Below, one piece after another: positions 1 to 7,244 of a DNA stretch of 21,320 nt. This stretch comes from an uncultured Prevotella sp. Its GTDB lineage: Bacteria; Bacteroidota; Bacteroidia; Bacteroidales; Bacteroidaceae. The notes under the pieces are model-generated. The model did not search any database. It saw nothing but the letters and a program-made list of their open reading frames with translations, and was not told the DNA's origin. The stretch is from assembly GCA_900548195.1 (NCBI GenBank), contig URJQ01000043.1, forward strand, positions 1-21,320, in the 5' to 3' direction. The position numbers were made by a program, and so were the translations under genes. Positions within the stretch are counted from its first letter, which is position 1. Every line of letters starts with the position of its first letter.

Positions 1-98
1 GCTGGAAGCCAATACCGAGCGAAGCGAGAGTAACCCGGGACGAAGTCTCGGGATTTCCATGACATATAGTGACTGCTGTCTGGAAGACAGTACCTCAC
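1..98. other. Gene-free left edge with two small hairpins
   Basis: No coding region is visible here. An inverted repeat lies at 34-52 (CCCGGGAC, then GTCTCGGG, 7 of 8 pairs). A second, self-complementary word lies at 76-90 (CTGTCT-GGA-AGACAG), followed by TACCT. The same 20-base word recurs in the kduI terminator near 16153-16217. The word GAGCGAAGC at 16-24 recurs in the direct repeats that follow. This looks like an accumulation of intergenic repeat elements; the function is not known. Confidence 0.6.
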
Positions 99-303
99 CG
101 AGCGAAGCATCTGTGTCAATCCGATAAATCCGCGTTCGAAAAAACTCATTGGGAAACGAACACGGATTATAAGGATATAACGGATTTTATCAGGTGGTGG
201 TACTCCCCCACGAGCGAAGCATCTGTGTCAATCCGATAAATCCGCGTTCGAAAAAAACTCAGTGGTGAAACGAACACGGATTATAAGGATATAAGGGATT
301 TTT
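99..303. repeat. Two direct repeats of about 90 bp, each with a hairpin
   Basis: Copy 1 spans about 99-188 and copy 2 about 211-303; they start with CGAGCGAAGCATCTGTGTCA and are nearly identical to the end. Each copy carries an inverted repeat, AATCCGCGTTCG against CGAACACGGATT (one mismatch), around an A-rich loop. The few differences between copies are almost all in the loop (CTCATTGGG versus CTCAGTGGTG) and in the A-run length, so the arms are conserved and the loop drifts. A 22-base spacer separates the copies. The copies are too long and too few for CRISPR; they look like a dispersed intergenic element. Confidence 0.75.
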
Positions 304-381
304 TAACTGAAGAGCCTGTACCTGTAAATGAGAACGGACATGCTCCGGAAAAGTTGCTCTTCGCACTTTTTCAATGGAAAA

Positions 382-564
382 ATGAACGGATATGCTCCAG
401 AATATGTACGCAAGGATGTTCAAAAACGCTATAAGGAATATGACGGTTGCTACCTCGGGTACTATTCCCAATGGTTCTTTTGGTTCTTCTGCGTTTTTGG
501 CATCGTCATTTTCGGATTGGTTATCTTCCTAATGCTCGATACTCACTACCACTGGACGAAATAA
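382..564 (+). CDS. Small single-pass membrane protein, unknown function
   Basis: A 60-residue product from the ATG at 382; an in-frame ATG at 328 would add 18 residues. The later start is preferred because the protein then begins with a polar stretch (MNGYAPEYVRKDVQKRYKEY), followed by one very hydrophobic, aromatic-rich segment at about residues 29-52 (WFFWFFCVFGIVIFGLVIF) and a short polar tail (DTHYHWTK). This is the expected layout of a one-helix inner membrane protein. The bases around the two candidate starts are near-copies of each other. An inverted repeat at 611-651 follows and could end the transcript. No family is recognised; an overlapping minus-strand frame exists but has no convincing protein features. 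Confidence 0.5.
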   Translation: MNGYAPEYVRKDVQKRYKEYDGCYLGYYSQWFFWFFCVFGIVIFGLVIFLMLDTHYHWTK

Positions 565-610
565 TCTAATGTTACCAACATTGCTTGTGGGATTCATTTT
601 GGGAACAACA

Positions 611-651
611 AACCCACTGACCTTTGCCTAACTGCTGAAAGTCAGTGGGTT
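611..651. terminator. Inverted repeat between convergent small genes
   Basis: AACCCACTGAC at 611-621 pairs perfectly with GTCAGTGGGTT at 641-651 across a 19-base loop. It lies between the plus-strand small membrane protein (ends 564) and the minus-strand gene ending at 683. The position fits a shared terminator for the two converging transcripts. U-tracts are weak on both sides, so the terminator role is inferred mainly from position. Confidence 0.6.
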
Positions 652-682
652 TGCTTGTTCATTATCAATCTTGATAAGATGA

Positions 683-1069
683 TTACTTCATTTCTCCATC
701 TATCACAGGAACAGTCATAGGTATTCCACCTTTGTTTGTATAGCTGTATGTGCCTACACGCTGTGGATTTTTGACAGTAACCACTTGGTCGCTATAAAAA
801 TTCTCTCCAAGTATCACAACTGTATTGCCGTTGTACCACTTGTATTCCTTGTTTGAGATTTCACTTGCCAATGCAGCACTGCCAAGGACTTGAAAGACCT
901 TGAAAGAAGTTTCAGTCTTGTCTTCATAACTTACAGGCTTTTCAAGATACTGAATTGGGTCATTATCGGCGGAGTTCTGATGGACTGACCCAATAACAAA
1001 TAAAACTACAAATGTCAAGACAATACCTGTCACGACACCTAAAAAGAAAGATTTATTATTCTTATTCAT
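683..1069 (-). CDS. Membrane-anchored protein of unknown function
   Basis: A 128-residue product. The ATG at 1069 is chosen over an upstream in-frame ATG at 1159 because it begins MNKNNKSFFLGVV, a short basic N-terminus directly followed by a transmembrane helix at about residues 8-27, and because AAGG sits immediately upstream. The remaining 100 residues are polar and should be extracytoplasmic. They contain a motif-like stretch, YKWYNGNTVVILGENFYSDQ, rich in Tyr and Asn, which could form a small beta fold. No known family is recognised. The gene stands alone between an inverted repeat and a transposase remnant, so its neighbours give no functional clue. Confidence 0.6.
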   Translation of the reverse strand: MNKNNKSFFLGVVTGIVLTFVVLFVIGSVHQNSADNDPIQYLEKPVSYEDKTETSFKVFQVLGSAALASEISNKEYKWYNGNTVVILGENFYSDQVVTVKNPQRVGTYSYTNKGGIPMTVPVIDGEMK

Positions 1070-1205
1070 CCTTAATTCCGCAACACTATTATAAATTAAA
1101 CTTTTTAAGCACTTGAGCAACAAAAAGTTGCCAGGATTTTGCCATATCGAAGAATTCACTTATCTTAGTGTTGCTAATAATAAACAAGCAAAACTCTGAT
1201 ATGAC

Positions 1206-1497
1206 ATGGCAAAGATACAAATTAAATCTGAGAAACCCACTCCTTTTGGAGGAATATTTTCTGGTCATGGAGCAATTTGACTCCACATTGTCTTCTGTAA
1301 TAGGCTCTACCCTCGGTCTAAGGTGTAGATCGTTTGGTTATCGGTACAGCGAAATTATCCGTTCACTTATGAGTAAGGGGATGTTGTGGGCTGAAGTGGT
1401 GTATTCCAGCCTCTATTTATCTGATAATTCAGTAATGAGAGGACGTGTACACGCAAAAAGGACGTTGAAGGGCTTAGTTGCGGATTTGAGGATATAA
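1206..1497 (+). pseudogene. Frameshifted, truncated IS1380-type transposase remnant
   Basis: Starting at the ATG at 1206 the reading is MAKIQIKSEKPTPFGGIF, which resembles the start of Bacteroidetes IS1380-family transposases. The frame then breaks in a T-run at 1257-1260. Removing one T restores LVMEQFDSTLSSVIGSTLGL and then RCRSFGYRYSEIIRSLM, the conserved N-terminal region of that family. After about position 1376 the resemblance stops: the expected cysteine- and glycine-rich continuation is missing, and an unrelated 40-residue tail runs to the stop at 1497. None of the DDE catalytic domain is present. No terminal inverted repeats or target duplications were identified. The family assignment is from recalled similarity, not a search. 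Confidence 0.65.
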
Positions 1498-1502
1498 TAA
1501 AA

Positions 1503-1547
1503 TGTAAAAGTAGGTAATCGAAATAATTCTGATTACCTACTTTTACA
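1503..1547 (-). terminator. Perfect 17-bp hairpin downstream of mutS2
   Basis: TGTAAAAGTAGGTAATC at 1503-1519 is exactly complementary to 1531-1547 across an 11-base loop. Read on the minus strand, the stem follows the mutS2 stop (1593) by about 45 bases and runs into TTTTATTATA. This fits an intrinsic terminator for mutS2. It also lies 6 bases after the end of the transposase remnant, so it could instead derive from that element. Confidence 0.7.
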
Positions 1548-1592
1548 CAAGATTATCACGCTATGGAAAATATTATCAAGCTATAAAAAATG

Positions 1593-4238
1593 TCACTCTA
1601 TCTCCACCACTGTGATGCCGGCTCCACCAAACTGTATGTGCTCATCTTTGACAGAGAGAACATTAGGGATGGTGTGGAGATATTGGCGAATCAACTGACG
1701 GAGAATGCCGTTGCCCTTGCCGTGAAGTATGCGTACATGAGTCATGCCTACGAGGATGGCGTCGTCAATGAAATATTGCACTGCGGTGAGAGCTTCGTCG
1801 CCACGCATTCCTCTTACGTCGATGTCTTGATGGAAATTGGCACGTCGATTGTCGATGGTCTCGCGTGTAGTGCGCGAAGCAGCAGTGTAAGTGGAGGTAG
1901 GGGGGGGCACTGTCTTAGGCGCTTCAGCGTGTTCCAGTCGGTCGGTGCGCATCTTGGTGCGCATATCTCCGAAAATGACAGTTGCCATTTTGCCGTTTGA
2001 TTCCACCGATTCTATCTTGCCTATGGACTTTGTACCCTTTATTCTAACGGTGTCCTCCTTCTGGAAAACGGTCGATGACGAGAGTTTGGAATCTGTCGTT
2101 GATGTGGCGGATACAGTAGTAGTGGTGTTGACGGTTGTGGCTTGCTTCGCTTTCTCAGCCTTGCGCTTTTCCTTTCTTTCCTTACGAGCTTGTAGCTGCG
2201 CAATCTTTCGTGCTATGGCTTCATCGTTGGCAGTGGAATCCACCTCCTGTATGTCGGCTTCAAAGGCTTTCATATCTTCACGCAGTTTGCGAGTAGCCTC
2301 TTTCTCAGCCTGTGCTTCTCGTATCTCGCGTATGGTGTTCTCGATGCGCTTATTGGCTTCACGTATCAGTTCCTGTGCCTGCTCTTTAGCACGACGCAGT
2401 ATTTCCTTACGCTCTTTCTCCACCTCAGTGAGTCCGGCTTCATATTTAGAGATGGTCTTTTCGATGTCCTTCTCGCGCTGATGCACAGCCTGACGCTTTG
2501 ATTCCCAGTAGCGCTTGTCGCGCACGATGTCCTGAAGGTATTTGTCGCTCTGGATATAATCCTGACCTACGATGTCGGAAGCATCCTTGATGACAGACTC
2601 TGGGAGTCCAGTCTTGCGTGCAATCTCTATGGCAAAGGAAGAGCCAGGACGACCTATCTGAAGTTGGAAGAGCGCACGCATCTCATGTCGGTCGTAGAGC
2701 ATAGCGCCATTGGCGATGCCTTCATGCGAATCAGCGAAATGCTTCAGGTTCTGATAGTGGGTGGTGATGACACCGAAAGCGCCATGCTCGCAGAACTGTT
2801 TCAGCACAGCCTCGGCTATGGCTCCACCAATGCCAGGCTCGGTGCCGGTGCCGAACTCGTCAATGAGAAGGAGTGACTGTCGGTGAGCCTGACGAATCAT
2901 ATTCTTCATGTTGAGGAGGTGGGAAGAATAAGTGGATAGGTCATTCTCGATACTCTGCTCGTCACCGATGTCGATCATGATGTCACTGAATATGCCCAAT
3001 GTGCTTCGCTCGCTAACGGGAACGGAGAGTCCGCACTGAAGCATATACTGTATGATGCCAGTGGTCTTGAGGCATACGGATTTACCTCCGGCATTGGGAC
3101 CAGAAATGATGAGGATGCGCTTCTGCGGGGTGAGAGTGATGTCGAGAGGCACTACTTTCTTGCCTTGCTTCTCCAGTGATAGTTTCAGCAGAGGGTGCTT
3201 AGCTTCTATCATATCGACCATCGGTTTCATTTTGATGTTAGGCTCAATGGCATTAAGATATTCAGCCAAAGACGCTTTAGCATTGATGAAATCAATAGAA
3301 GCGAGGAAAGAGTAGGAATCGAGCATCAATCGCCACCAAGGGCGTATCTCGGCAGCAATCTCTTTGAGAATGCGTATTATCTCGCGACGCTCATCATTCT
3401 CCAGTTCGCGTACCTTATTATTAGCTTCCACCACTTCGGCAGGCTCGATATAGTATGTGCGTCCTGACGCACTCTCATCATGCACTATGCCACGAATCTT
3501 GCGCTTCATGGCAGGGGCGACAGGGATGACGAGTCTGCCATCGCGAAGAGCCGGAGCGGCATCTTTCTCTACGAGTCCTTCAGCCTGAGCAGAGCGCAGA
3601 ATGCCGTTCAGAATGCGCGAGATGCTACCTTCGGTCTGTGCTAGTTCGCGACGTATGCGTAGTAGGGTGGTGCTGGCATTATCTCTCACCTTGCCGAATT
3701 TGTCGAGAGTACTGTCTATCAGGCGCACGATCTCAGGGAAAGTGGCAATGCCGTCAGCGAGGCGATAGAGCGAAGGGTATGCTTTTCCATGACCTAAAGC
3801 CTTTTTGGGGGAGACGCTTTTGGAGGCAGAATTAGTTGTCTCTTCAGTTTTATTATCGTCCTTTTTGTCTGCAATAGCATTGTTGTCGTCCTCTGTATCG
3901 TCAGATTGTCGGATGATATGCACGAGTTTGTCGATGGTATCGAGTGAACGGCGGAGATTGAATAATTCCTCTTCCTCCATGTGAGTGCCTTCCAGTCGCA
4001 TCCTTGCTATGCTCTCTCTTACGTCGTAGAAGAACTGTATTGGCAGGTCTTCGCGCTCTTCTTTCAGTCTGCGGAAGTCCTTTATCTGACAGAGCCATTC
4101 GCTGATTTCGCCAGCGTCTTTTGAGAATTGCATCTCTGCTACCTTCTCTTTTCCGAGAGTGGACTGGCAACGCTCGTTCAGAAGGGCTCTTATTTCATTG
4201 AATCCTATTTTTTGTTCGAAGTTGTTTGGGTATATCAT
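1593..4238 (-). CDS. mutS2: MutS2 family ATPase with C-terminal Smr nuclease domain
   Basis: An 881-residue MutS homologue of the MutS2 type, lacking the MutS mismatch-recognition domain. Family members act on branched DNA or collided ribosomes; which applies here cannot be told. Visible parts: core/lever region 1-370; Walker A GPNAGGKS at 380-387; the DIGDEQSIENDLSTYSSH signature at 423-440; Walker B LLLIDEFGTGTEP at 456-468; a long charged coiled coil at about 570-700; a Thr/Ser-rich linker at about 700-725; and an Smr domain at about 803-881 with DIDVRG and HGKGNG motifs. Two oddities are a low-complexity acidic/Lys insertion at about 111-147 within the N-terminal region, and a run of eight C (coding strand) at 1900-1907 encoding PPP just before the Smr domain. 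It lies 122 bases downstream of the P-type ATPase gene and may share its transcript. Confidence 0.97.
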   Translation of the reverse strand: MIYPNNFEQKIGFNEIRALLNERCQSTLGKEKVAEMQFSKDAGEISEWLCQIKDFRRLKEEREDLPIQFFYDVRESIARMRLEGTHMEEEELFNLRRSLDTIDKLVHIIRQSDDTEDDNNAIADKKDDNKTEETTNSASKSVSPKKALGHGKAYPSLYRLADGIATFPEIVRLIDSTLDKFGKVRDNASTTLLRIRRELAQTEGSISRILNGILRSAQAEGLVEKDAAPALRDGRLVIPVAPAMKRKIRGIVHDESASGRTYYIEPAEVVEANNKVRELENDERREIIRILKEIAAEIRPWWRLMLDSYSFLASIDFINAKASLAEYLNAIEPNIKMKPMVDMIEAKHPLLKLSLEKQGKKVVPLDITLTPQKRILIISGPNAGGKSVCLKTTGIIQYMLQCGLSVPVSERSTLGIFSDIMIDIGDEQSIENDLSTYSSHLLNMKNMIRQAHRQSLLLIDEFGTGTEPGIGGAIAEAVLKQFCEHGAFGVITTHYQNLKHFADSHEGIANGAMLYDRHEMRALFQLQIGRPGSSFAIEIARKTGLPESVIKDASDIVGQDYIQSDKYLQDIVRDKRYWESKRQAVHQREKDIEKTISKYEAGLTEVEKERKEILRRAKEQAQELIREANKRIENTIREIREAQAEKEATRKLREDMKAFEADIQEVDSTANDEAIARKIAQLQARKERKEKRKAEKAKQATTVNTTTTVSATSTTDSKLSSSTVFQKEDTVRIKGTKSIGKIESVESNGKMATVIFGDMRTKMRTDRLEHAEAPKTVPPPTSTYTAASRTTRETIDNRRANFHQDIDVRGMRGDEALTAVQYFIDDAILVGMTHVRILHGKGNGILRQLIRQYLHTIPNVLSVKDEHIQFGGAGITVVEIE

Positions 4239-4360
4239 TTATCTTTTTTGGGGGGTGTTGTCTGGTGTTGGTTGATTTTTTTTTGTAATATCTGCCGGTA
4301 ACGCGGCAGACACAGTGGCGGCTCTTGGTACTGTAACCTGTTGGCAGACACTGGCGATTG
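4239..4360. repeat. Intergenic spacer with a dispersed repeat
   Basis: The gap between the ATPase and mutS2 holds a run of T (about 4276-4284) and, at 4294-4320, the word CCGGTAACGCGG followed by CAGACACAGTGGCG. A near-copy lies at 16250-16275, after kduI. Within this copy TCTGCCG and CGGCAGA can pair around a short loop. On the minus strand the stem is followed by A-rich rather than U-rich sequence, so it is not a convincing terminator of the ATPase transcript. Confidence 0.5.
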
Positions 4361-7015
4361 CTATTTCTTTATCATTCTTATGATTTCGCCTGCTATTAGG
4401 ACTATGGATGTACCAATGATGATGGTAATCCAGTCGCAGAGTGAAATCGGGACAACATTGAAGAAGTCGCCAGCAACATTTATTATCGCTATCTGACCGA
4501 AGAATATCGCAGAGGCAATGCCGATGAATCCCTTGCATCCTTTCAGGTGAAAAGCAGAACGTCCCGTATTGAATGCCCTCGCATTGAATATATTCCAGAA
4601 TTGGAACATAACGAAGGTGGTGAAGAGTAATGTCAGTTCGTAAGGCGAAGGAGAACGGCGAGCACCGAGGTTATGACATTCCCTCAGGATGTCTGGCATG
4701 GCGAGGATGTCATTCCTTCCGTGTTCATAGATGTAGAGCATCCATACGAGGATAAGAAACATACCTATTCCCGTCACGAGTAAAGAGGCAAGCATCTTTT
4801 TAGTGATGATGAAAGCGTTGCGGTCACGCGGAGCATCGCGCATCACCGACTCGGACGGAGGAAGCGAAGCCAATGCCATTGCCGCGAAGGTGTCCATGAT
4901 AAGGTTTACCCACAGCATCTGCGTCACGGTAAGTGGCGATTCGGTGCCCATGAAAGCGCCGGCTACCACTATGAGGCAAGCCGCCACATTGACGGTAAGC
5001 TGGAATAAAATAAATCTTTGTATGTTCTGATACAAAGACCTTCCCCACATCACGGCTCTGCCTATGCTTGAGAAAGAATTGTCGATGATAGTAATATCCG
5101 AAGCCTCTTTTGCCACACTTGTGCCATCACCCATCGAGAGACCCACGTGGGCGGCTTTCAGTGCAGGTGCATCATTGGTGCCGTCGCCTGTCACTGCCAC
5201 CACTTCACCGCAATGTTGCAGCATTTCCACGAGGCGCTTCTTGTCCATAGGTCGTGCTCTGGCAATGATTTTTATGTCATGTATGCAGGAGATGAGTTCA
5301 TCGTCTGTCAGTGCAGCGAAGTCCGGACCCGTGATGATGTTGCGGTCGGAGTCCGATTCCTTCCAGAGTCCAGCCTGTCTGCCAATCTCTCGCGCCGTAG
5401 CCGGTGTGTCGCCAGTCACTATTTTGATGTCAATGCCGGCGTCAATACATTCGTGAATTGCCTCTGGAACGTCGGGACGAACAGGGTCGCTGATAGCCAC
5501 TATGCCGAGGAAACGGTCGCCAGCAGCAAAGCCGAGCGTGCGCATTCCTTGGGATTGATATTTCAGGAGCATTGCCTCTATGTCCTTGCGGGCAAAGGAG
5601 GACTGCTGGCACATATCGAGAACAATCTCCGGAGCGCCCTTTGTCAGGCATAGTTCACCGTTACGAGTTGCTATTGTCGTTTGCATATACTTTCGTTCAG
5701 TAGAGAAAGGCACTTCGGCAGTGACGTGCGCTTCTTCCCTCATCAAGGCATAGTCCTTGCCTTTCGAACGTAGATAAAGCAGGAGAGCTGCTTCGGTAGG
5801 GTTGCCCAGCAGTATTTCCTTGCCTTCCGAGTCGCAACCTATGACGGCAGTGCTATTGATAGCCATGTTTTGAAAAACCATGTCAATGTGTTCCTCGTCC
5901 AGCATTGCTTCTGCCACTTGCATCTTGTTTTGCGTTAGCGTGCCAGTCTTGTCCGTACAGATTACAGTCGTTGCGCCCATAGTCTCGCAGGCATGCATCT
6001 TTCTGACTAAGTTGTTGGTCTTCAGCATACGTCGCATCGAAAGGGCAAGTGAGAGAGTAACCGCCATGGGCAGGCCCTCAGGTACGGAGCACACTACCAA
6101 TGTCACGGCAATCATCAGCGACTGCAAAGCGTAAGTCACGAGATTAGGGTCGCTGAAAGCGTCGTCATGGAGACTGCAGAAAGCCACTATCCTACCAATG
6201 AAGACGATGATTCCTATCGCATAGCTCGCTATGGAGATGTATTTTCCGAGACGATCAAATTGCTCGTCGAGTGGCGTCTTGATGCTGTCGCTTATTTGTG
6301 CAGCAGTGAAAACCTTACCGTTCTCAGTCTTGTCGCCAACGGCAAAGACCTTTCCAACTGCATGTCCCTCCATAACCTTTGTGCCACGCATGACGTGATT
6401 GCTCGGGAAAGTGGCGTCATTGTCGAATAGGGCTCGGTCGGTAGTCTTCAGGCAGATGGGTTCTCCTGTCAGAGAAGACTCGTCAATGCTGAGCGAAGTG
6501 GATTCCAGCAGTTCGGCATCCGCTGGTATTTCCTCGCCAGTGGATATTATAATCACGTCGTCCACCACGATGTCTCGCTTAGGAATGCTTGTAATCTTGC
6601 CATTTCGGAAGGTCTGCACAGGTTCTTCATCATTGACCGTATTGAGCAGTTCAAACTCCTTGTTTGCCTTCATCTCAAAATAGAAAGAGATGCCAGTGGC
6701 GAGTATTATCGCCATGATGATGCCCGCCGGTTCGAAGAACACCTTCATGCTGCCAGACGCTTCAAGTCCGAAGAGACCGAAATACTCCGAGCATGAGATG
6801 CCTACAGACAGCAAGGCTGCGATTTCGAGTATGAAAACGAGAGAGTCGCCGTCAGACCATCCAGGTATCAGATGTCCAAACGGACCCGTCAGCGTCTGTA
6901 CAAACTGCTTCCATAATGGTTCCTTTTCAGGAGGAGTGAGGACGTTCGAACCGTGCTTAGCCCTGCTTTCACTTACCTCTTTGTCAGTTAGCCCTGAATA
7001 TTTATTCTTTTTCAT
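4361..7015 (-). CDS. Calcium-translocating P-type ATPase, PMCA type
   Basis: An 884-residue P2-type ATPase of the inner membrane that exports cations, most likely Ca2+, at the cost of ATP. Visible motifs: actuator TGEP at 183-186; TM4 motif VPEGLP at 311-316; phosphorylation motif DKTGTLT at 355-361 with Asp355 as the phospho-acceptor; KGAPE at 459-463; TGDT at 534-537; and hinge TGDGTNDAPAL at 609-619. The TM5/TM6 cation residues include Asn676 (FQLTVNVAA) and Asn704/Asp708 (VNLIMDTFAAMALA). This pattern fits calcium pumps with a single PMCA-like site. The length is normal for bacterial members and there is no extended calmodulin-binding tail. The start is the ATG at 7015, giving MKKNKYSGLTDKEVSESRAK, the usual N-terminal cation-ATPase domain. 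The transport substrate is inferred from motifs; Mn2+ cannot be excluded. Confidence 0.93.
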   Translation of the reverse strand: MKKNKYSGLTDKEVSESRAKHGSNVLTPPEKEPLWKQFVQTLTGPFGHLIPGWSDGDSLVFILEIAALLSVGISCSEYFGLFGLEASGSMKVFFEPAGIIMAIILATGISFYFEMKANKEFELLNTVNDEEPVQTFRNGKITSIPKRDIVVDDVIIISTGEEIPADAELLESTSLSIDESSLTGEPICLKTTDRALFDNDATFPSNHVMRGTKVMEGHAVGKVFAVGDKTENGKVFTAAQISDSIKTPLDEQFDRLGKYISIASYAIGIIVFIGRIVAFCSLHDDAFSDPNLVTYALQSLMIAVTLVVCSVPEGLPMAVTLSLALSMRRMLKTNNLVRKMHACETMGATTVICTDKTGTLTQNKMQVAEAMLDEEHIDMVFQNMAINSTAVIGCDSEGKEILLGNPTEAALLLYLRSKGKDYALMREEAHVTAEVPFSTERKYMQTTIATRNGELCLTKGAPEIVLDMCQQSSFARKDIEAMLLKYQSQGMRTLGFAAGDRFLGIVAISDPVRPDVPEAIHECIDAGIDIKIVTGDTPATAREIGRQAGLWKESDSDRNIITGPDFAALTDDELISCIHDIKIIARARPMDKKRLVEMLQHCGEVVAVTGDGTNDAPALKAAHVGLSMGDGTSVAKEASDITIIDNSFSSIGRAVMWGRSLYQNIQRFILFQLTVNVAACLIVVAGAFMGTESPLTVTQMLWVNLIMDTFAAMALASLPPSESVMRDAPRDRNAFIITKKMLASLLVTGIGMFLILVWMLYIYEHGRNDILAMPDILRECHNLGARRSPSPYELTLLFTTFVMFQFWNIFNARAFNTGRSAFHLKGCKGFIGIASAIFFGQIAIINVAGDFFNVVPISLCDWITIIIGTSIVLIAGEIIRMIKK

Positions 7016-7056
7016 TTCTTTTTGTTACGCTCTTCTTCTGAAAATTCCAAATAAAT

Positions 7057-7120
7057 ATGCATCATGAATTATAGATTATGCATTATGCATTATGAATTAT
7101 AAATTATGCATTATTATAAT
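7057..7120. repeat. AT-rich tandem words upstream of the ATPase gene
   Basis: The stretch is made of repeated self-complementary words such as ATGCATTATG, GAATTATA and AATTATGCAT. A related run (AATTCATAATTCATAGTTC) lies at 20111-20141 upstream of rpmE2. It probably forms part of the ATPase leader, because a minus-strand -7-like element (TATATTTG, plus positions 7127-7134) lies just upstream of it. No good -33 partner was found at the usual spacing. Confidence 0.55.
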
Positions 7121-7206
7121 AAGGTGCAAATATAAGTAATTGTTTTTTAATTTCATGACCTCAAACGAAGGTGTAATAGAAAAATAACAATTTTTGTCGG
7201 AAAGAT

Positions 7207-7237
7207 TTTGTTAATCAAAAAAAAAGTAGTACCTTTG
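7207..7237 (+). promoter_or_regulatory. Bacteroidetes-type promoter for the DUF177-rpmF-fabH operon
   Basis: A -33 TTTG at 7207-7210 and an exact -7 TACCTTTG at 7230-7237 are separated by 19 bp, matching the consensus for the primary sigma factor of Bacteroidetes. Transcription should begin only a few bases downstream, and the first start codon is at 7245. The mRNA would therefore be leaderless or nearly so. Confidence 0.85.
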
Positions 7238-7244
7238 CACCCAA

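Noticed and set aside
99..303. Possible CRISPR array from two direct repeats
   Set aside because: There are only two copies, each about 90 bases long with an internal hairpin, the spacer is 22 bases, and no cas genes are nearby.
259..471. Minus-strand open frame of 70 codons at the left edge
   Set aside because: It overlaps the small membrane protein and lacks a good start region; the plus frame has a cleaner membrane-protein layout.
1210..1217. Minus-strand TATCTTTG that could drive the 683-1069 gene
   Set aside because: The -7 matches but no -33 TTTG was found, and the site lies inside transposase-derived coding sequence.
1590..2481. Plus-strand open frames of 136 and 196 codons
   Set aside because: They are antisense to the Smr and coiled-coil parts of mutS2 and have Ser-rich composition typical of shadow frames.
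4291..4308. Terminator of the calcium ATPase gene
   Set aside because: The stem is followed by A-rich rather than U-rich sequence on the minus strand, so it is better described as a dispersed repeat.
5147..5653. Plus-strand open frame of 168 codons
   Set aside because: It is antisense to conserved P-type ATPase motifs with no features of its own.
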